DNA of 64,000 bases, taken from Brasilonema sennae CENA114 (GTDB taxonomy: Bacteria; Cyanobacteriota; Cyanobacteriia; Cyanobacteriales; Nostocaceae). Location: positions 6,964,284-7,028,283 of the forward strand of contig NZ_CP030118.1 in assembly GCF_006968745.1 (NCBI RefSeq), in the 5' to 3' direction. Below the pieces are notes generated by a model that was not told the origin of the DNA, searched no databases, and saw nothing but the letters and a program-made list of their open reading frames with translations. The first letter of the stretch is position 1. Each line of letters begins with the position of its first letter. The translations under genes and the position numbers were made by a program. Below are positions 60,764 through 64,000 of this stretch, piece by piece.

Positions 60764-63700
60764 ATGCAGCAGGTAAACCAGACTAGCGGATTTAGTATTA
60801 GCGCCATTTCAATTCGCCAGCATATAGGCACACTCATGCTCACCGTGGCGGTAATTGTTGTTGGGATATTTTTTCTAACAACCATCCAAGTTGATTTACT
60901 ACCATCAATTACTTATCCGCGGATTGGTGTGCGGCTGGAAGCACCTGGTATATCACCTGAAGTGGCGGTAGATGAAATCACTAGACCTTTGGAAGAAGCT
61001 TTATCAGCTACTGAGAATGTAGTGCAAGTTTTTTCCCGTACTCGTGAGGGACAGGTTAGCCTTGATTTATTTTTCCAGCCAGGAGGCGATATCGAGCAGG
61101 CTCTAAATGATGCGACTGCTGCTTTTAACCGAGGTAGAGGACAACTGCCAGATACGATTGAAGAACCGCGTATATTTAAATTTGACCCTTCCCAACAACC
61201 AATCTACGAATTGGCGCTGACATCTTCCTCACTACAAGGTAAAGATTTGCGGGTATTTGCAGATGAGGAACTGTCTCGCGAACTCAGTGTTGTACAAGGA
61301 GTTGCTTCTGTTGATATTTCTGGTGCTGCTGAAGAAGAAGTACGAGTACTTGTTGACTTAAACCGTTTGCAAGCTTTGGGTGTTGGGTTAACTGATGTAC
61401 TCAATCAACTTACAGCCAGAAACCAAGATATATCAGGTGGTCGAATTTTAGGGAAAAATTCTGAACCATTAACCCGCACAGTGGGACGGTTCAAAAACGC
61501 AGATGAAATCAGCAACCTCTCCTTTCAAGTCTCCTCATCTTCATCATCCCCCTCATCCACATCATCCACCTCATCCACATCATCCCCCTCATCTCCTCCT
61601 CGCCGCGTTTATCTACGAGACTTCGCTGAAGTCAGTGATGGTACAGAAGAACAGCGAATCTTTGTTTATTTAAACCGTCAGCCAGCGGTGAAAGTTTCAA
61701 TTCAAAAGCAGCCTGATGCCAATACAATCAACGTTGTAGATGGGGTTAAGAAACGAATTGAGCAATTACGAGGTTCTGGCTTAATTGCACAGGATATGGT
61801 TTTGACTCCCACAACAGATGAATCTCGCTTCATTCGTAATTCGTTGAATGATGTGATCACCTCAGCAGTTTCTGGGGCGTTGTTAGCAGCAGTAGCTGTG
61901 CTGTTATTTTTAGGATCAATACGGCAAACATTTATTATTAGTTTGGCAATTCCGCTGTGTACTTTGGCGTCGATCGCCTTAATGAAACTATTCGGCTTGA
62001 CTTTGAATGTGTTCAGTTTAGCAGGTCTTACTTTAGGAATTGGTCAAGCCATTGATACCTCAGTCGTCATTTTGGAGAACGTTGCTGAAAAAACAGCCAT
62101 GACTCCCAATCAAAAGGAGATGGAGAAATTAGCAGATAAAGAAATGGGGAAAAAACCCAATTCAAAATTCTTTATCGACACTACAATTGCAGCTTCCCAA
62201 GAAGTCGAATCTGCATTAATCGCTGCCACTGCAGCCAACTTAGTTTCTGTAGTTCCATTCTTGCTCATTGGCGGCTTTATCTCACTGCTATTTAATGAGA
62301 TGATTCTGACGATTGGCTTCGCAGTCGCCGCTTCTTTGGTTGTCGCTGTCACAGTCGTACCGATGCTGTGTTCTCGACTTCTGGCAATACCTTGGTCTAG
62401 TCGTATCAGAGAGTTTTGGCTACTGCGCCAGTTTAATCACCGTTTTGAAGATGCAACAATCTTATACGGTAAGTTGTTAAAGAACGTTATACGTTATCGG
62501 ATAATAGCCGTCACTATCGTTTTTCTGATTTTAGGCGGCGGCACCTTATTCATGGCAGGTCAAATTTCTCAAGAAATCTTACCACGCATCAATACAGGAC
62601 AAGCCAATTTAAGAGTGCAGTTTCCTCCAGGTACACCTTTAGCAACTTCTCAGAAAGTTATGCAGGCTGTGGATGATATCTTGATGAAGCAGCCAGAAAC
62701 TGACTATGTTTTCTCAACCGTAGGTGGTTTTCTCTTTGGTAGCAACACAACAGAAAATCCTTTGCGCGCCAGCAGCACTATCAATCTCAAACCAGATAAG
62801 GATGTTGAAAAATTTGTCCAAAAGGTTACTCGGGAATTTAACAAACTCAATTTAGCAGGAATTTTGCTGCGCTTGAGTCCTGGTCAGGTACGCGGTTTAA
62901 TCTTGAGTAATACCCCAGCGCAAGGTTCAGAAGTTGATGTTATTCTGCAAGGTAACAATGAACAAAACTTACAGCAAGCAAGTAGGCAACTGCTGCAAGC
63001 TTTAGAAGAAAAGGCTACACTCGCTAGATTTCGACCAGATGCTGATCCGCGTCAACCAGAAGTACAAATTCGTCCTGACTGGGAAAGAGTTGCAACTTTG
63101 GGACTAACAGCGCAACAAATTGGTGAAACAATTCAAACTGCTATTGAAGGTTCAGTTCCCACGCAAATTCAACGCGGTAACCGCCTAGTTGATGTGCGTG
63201 TAGAGTTAAATCAAGAAGCAATTGAGCGTCCTTCTCAGTTACAAGGATTACCGCTATTTACACAAAATAACCAACAAGTCCGCCTTTCGGACGTTGCGCG
63301 TATTGAAGAAGGTCAAGCACCAGGAGAGGTTCAGCGAATTAACCAACGTCAAGTTTTTGTGATTGCAGGGAACTTAAGCGAGGGAGCTAGTTTGGGTGAC
63401 GCGCTTGCACAAGTAAACGAAATAGTCAAGGGTATTAAGTTGCCTGATGGCGTTACAATTGTACCAAGTTCCGCACAGGAAACGAATCAGCAGTTACAAA
63501 ACTCATTGAAAACTATGGGTGCGCTAGCGACGTTCTTAATTTTCGTCGTCATGGCTGTGCAATACAACTCGCTGATTGACCCTTTAATCATTATGTTGAC
63601 TGTACCACTCGCTTTAGCTGGAGGGATTTTTGGACTTTACGTCACTAAAACAGCCATTGGTGCAACGGTGATAGTCGGTGCGGTGCTGTTGGTGGGTATT

Positions 63701-64000
63701 GTGGTGAACGCGGGAATTCTCATGGTAGAACTGGCAAACCAAATTCGTGAGGAGGAAGGTTGCGATCGCCGCACTGCCATTCTCAAAGCTGCCCCTCAAC
63801 GTTTGCGTCCGATTATGATGACCACAGTCACGACTATCTTGGGGCTGTTCCCCTTAGCTTTGGGTATTGGCGAAGGTTCGGAGTTTTTGCAGCCATTGGG
63901 GATTGTTGTGTTTTTTGGGATGGCGATCGCCACATTGCTGACGCTGTTTCTCATCCCCTGTTTTTACATTCTGCTGCACGATGTACTGGGTGGGAAATGG
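60764..64000 (+). CDS. RND efflux permease (AcrB/MexB type), 3'-truncated by window edge
   Basis: Open from the ATG at 60764 to the window end (at least 1079 codons). First helix HIGTLMLTVAVIVVGIFFL (read from SIRQHIGTL), porter-domain start QVDLLPSITYPRI, VEVxTR-like EITRPLEEALSATENVV, FIRNSLNDVITSAVSGALLAAV, then helix 4 LAGLTLGIGQAIDTSVVILENV, where the usual D-D pair of proton-relay aspartates reads I-D-T. The second half repeats the pattern (LATFLIFVVMAVQYNSLIDP, MTTVTTILGLFPLAL). A Ser/Pro-rich repeat sits at residues about 257-280. It is the inner-membrane pump for the adaptor before it. Confidence 0.93.
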   Translation, partial: MQQVNQTSGFSISAISIRQHIGTLMLTVAVIVVGIFFLTTIQVDLLPSITYPRIGVRLEAPGISPEVAVDEITRPLEEALSATENVVQVFSRTREGQVSLDLFFQPGGDIEQALNDATAAFNRGRGQLPDTIEEPRIFKFDPSQQPIYELALTSSSLQGKDLRVFADEELSRELSVVQGVASVDISGAAEEEVRVLVDLNRLQALGVGLTDVLNQLTARNQDISGGRILGKNSEPLTRTVGRFKNADEISNLSFQVSSSSSSPSSTSSTSSTSSPSSPPRRVYLRDFAEVSDGTEEQRIFVYLNRQPAVKVSIQKQPDANTINVVDGVKKRIEQLRGSGLIAQDMVLTPTTDESRFIRNSLNDVITSAVSGALLAAVAVLLFLGSIRQTFIISLAIPLCTLASIALMKLFGLTLNVFSLAGLTLGIGQAIDTSVVILENVAEKTAMTPNQKEMEKLADKEMGKKPNSKFFIDTTIAASQEVESALIAATAANLVSVVPFLLIGGFISLLFNEMILTIGFAVAASLVVAVTVVPMLCSRLLAIPWSSRIREFWLLRQFNHRFEDATILYGKLLKNVIRYRIIAVTIVFLILGGGTLFMAGQISQEILPRINTGQANLRVQFPPGTPLATSQKVMQAVDDILMKQPETDYVFSTVGGFLFGSNTTENPLRASSTINLKPDKDVEKFVQKVTREFNKLNLAGILLRLSPGQVRGLILSNTPAQGSEVDVILQGNNEQNLQQASRQLLQALEEKATLARFRPDADPRQPEVQIRPDWERVATLGLTAQQIGETIQTAIEGSVPTQIQRGNRLVDVRVELNQEAIERPSQLQGLPLFTQNNQQVRLSDVARIEEGQAPGEVQRINQRQVFVIAGNLSEGASLGDALAQVNEIVKGIKLPDGVTIVPSSAQETNQQLQNSLKTMGALATFLIFVVMAVQYNSLIDPLIIMLTVPLALAGGIFGLYVTKTAIGATVIVGAVLLVGIVVNAGILMVELANQIREEEGCDRRTAILKAAPQRLRPIMMTTVTTILGLFPLALGIGEGSEFLQPLGIVVFFGMAIATLLTLFLIPCFYILLHDVLGGKW
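61531..61600. repeat. TCATCC/TCATCCAC microsatellite inside the RND permease gene
   Basis: About 70 bp built from TCATC/CACATC-type units (CTCATCCAC, ATCATCCAC, CTCATCCAC, ATCATCCC). It is translated in frame as a Ser-rich tract with Pro and Thr directly before RRVYLRDFAEV. Confidence 0.8.

Noticed and set aside
1..64000. CRISPR array, tRNA or rRNA genes
   Set aside because: No regularly spaced direct repeats of CRISPR type were seen, and no cloverleaf with a T-loop GTTCRANNC signature or rRNA-like stretch was found by eye; a tRNAscan or CRISPR-finder run would settle this.

Overview
The window looks like chromosome of a filamentous, probably heterocystous (Nostocales-type) cyanobacterium. 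The evidence is the many HIP1 octamers (GCGATCGC), heptameric short tandem repeats of the TGATAAC and GGGAACA types, a CpcS/CpeS-type phycobiliprotein lyase, a Flv1/Flv3 flavodiiron pair, a complete urea transporter operon (urtABCDE), and numerous small palindromic or MITE-like elements.

Layout. 1-5.6 kb: end of a DUF202 membrane protein, a peroxiredoxin-like protein, a cyanobacterial hypothetical protein divergent from aroA, an oligopeptide-type binding lipoprotein and an orphan HigA-like antitoxin. 5.6-6.96 kb: a gene-free stretch with three MITE-like palindromes and a diverged, duplicated ~100-bp block. 6.96-37.5 kb: a nonribosomal lipopeptide cluster. 37.6-44.7 kb: housekeeping genes (larB, GNAT, argH, a 55-aa basic protein, Nudix, a hydrolase, coaX). 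44.9-49.2 kb: flv3-type, hydrolase, flv1-type. 49.4-54.7 kb: urtABCDE. 54.8-58 kb: a scarred stretch with a mosaic pseudo-locus, two toxin-antitoxin modules and gene relics. 58-58.5 kb: the phycobilin lyase. 59.3-64 kb: an RND efflux adaptor and a permease that runs off the window.

The main system. The lipopeptide cluster reads FAAL-ACP-C-A-T, then C-T-C-T-TE with no adenylation domain, then a stand-alone A-T protein whose specificity residues read DFWNIGMVHK (the threonine code), then a SyrB2-like non-haem iron/2-oxoglutarate halogenase with the diagnostic His-Gln-Ala triad (Ala in place of Asp/Glu), a small cupin, a SyrC/CmaE-like alpha/beta-hydrolase-fold aminoacyl shuttle with a Cys nucleophile (GLCGG), an MFS exporter and a membrane M28 peptidase. 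By analogy with SyrB1/SyrB2/SyrC of syringomycin, threonine is probably loaded on the A-T protein, chlorinated there (4-chloro-Thr is the precedent), and moved in trans onto an A-less module. Two A-less modules share one visible trans-loading A domain, so the product is inferred to be a short fatty-acyl peptide with one or two threonine-derived residues.

The second striking feature is a head-to-tail tandem duplication of exactly 11,822 bp (13706-25527 and 25528-37349). It covers the 3' two-thirds of the A-less synthetase through most of the M28 gene. All translated products match between copies and all spacings are constant. The seam produces an M28 chimera whose stop codon overlaps, as ATGA, the first available ATG of a truncated T-C-T-TE synthetase. 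It is either a very recent gene-dosage event or an assembly error.
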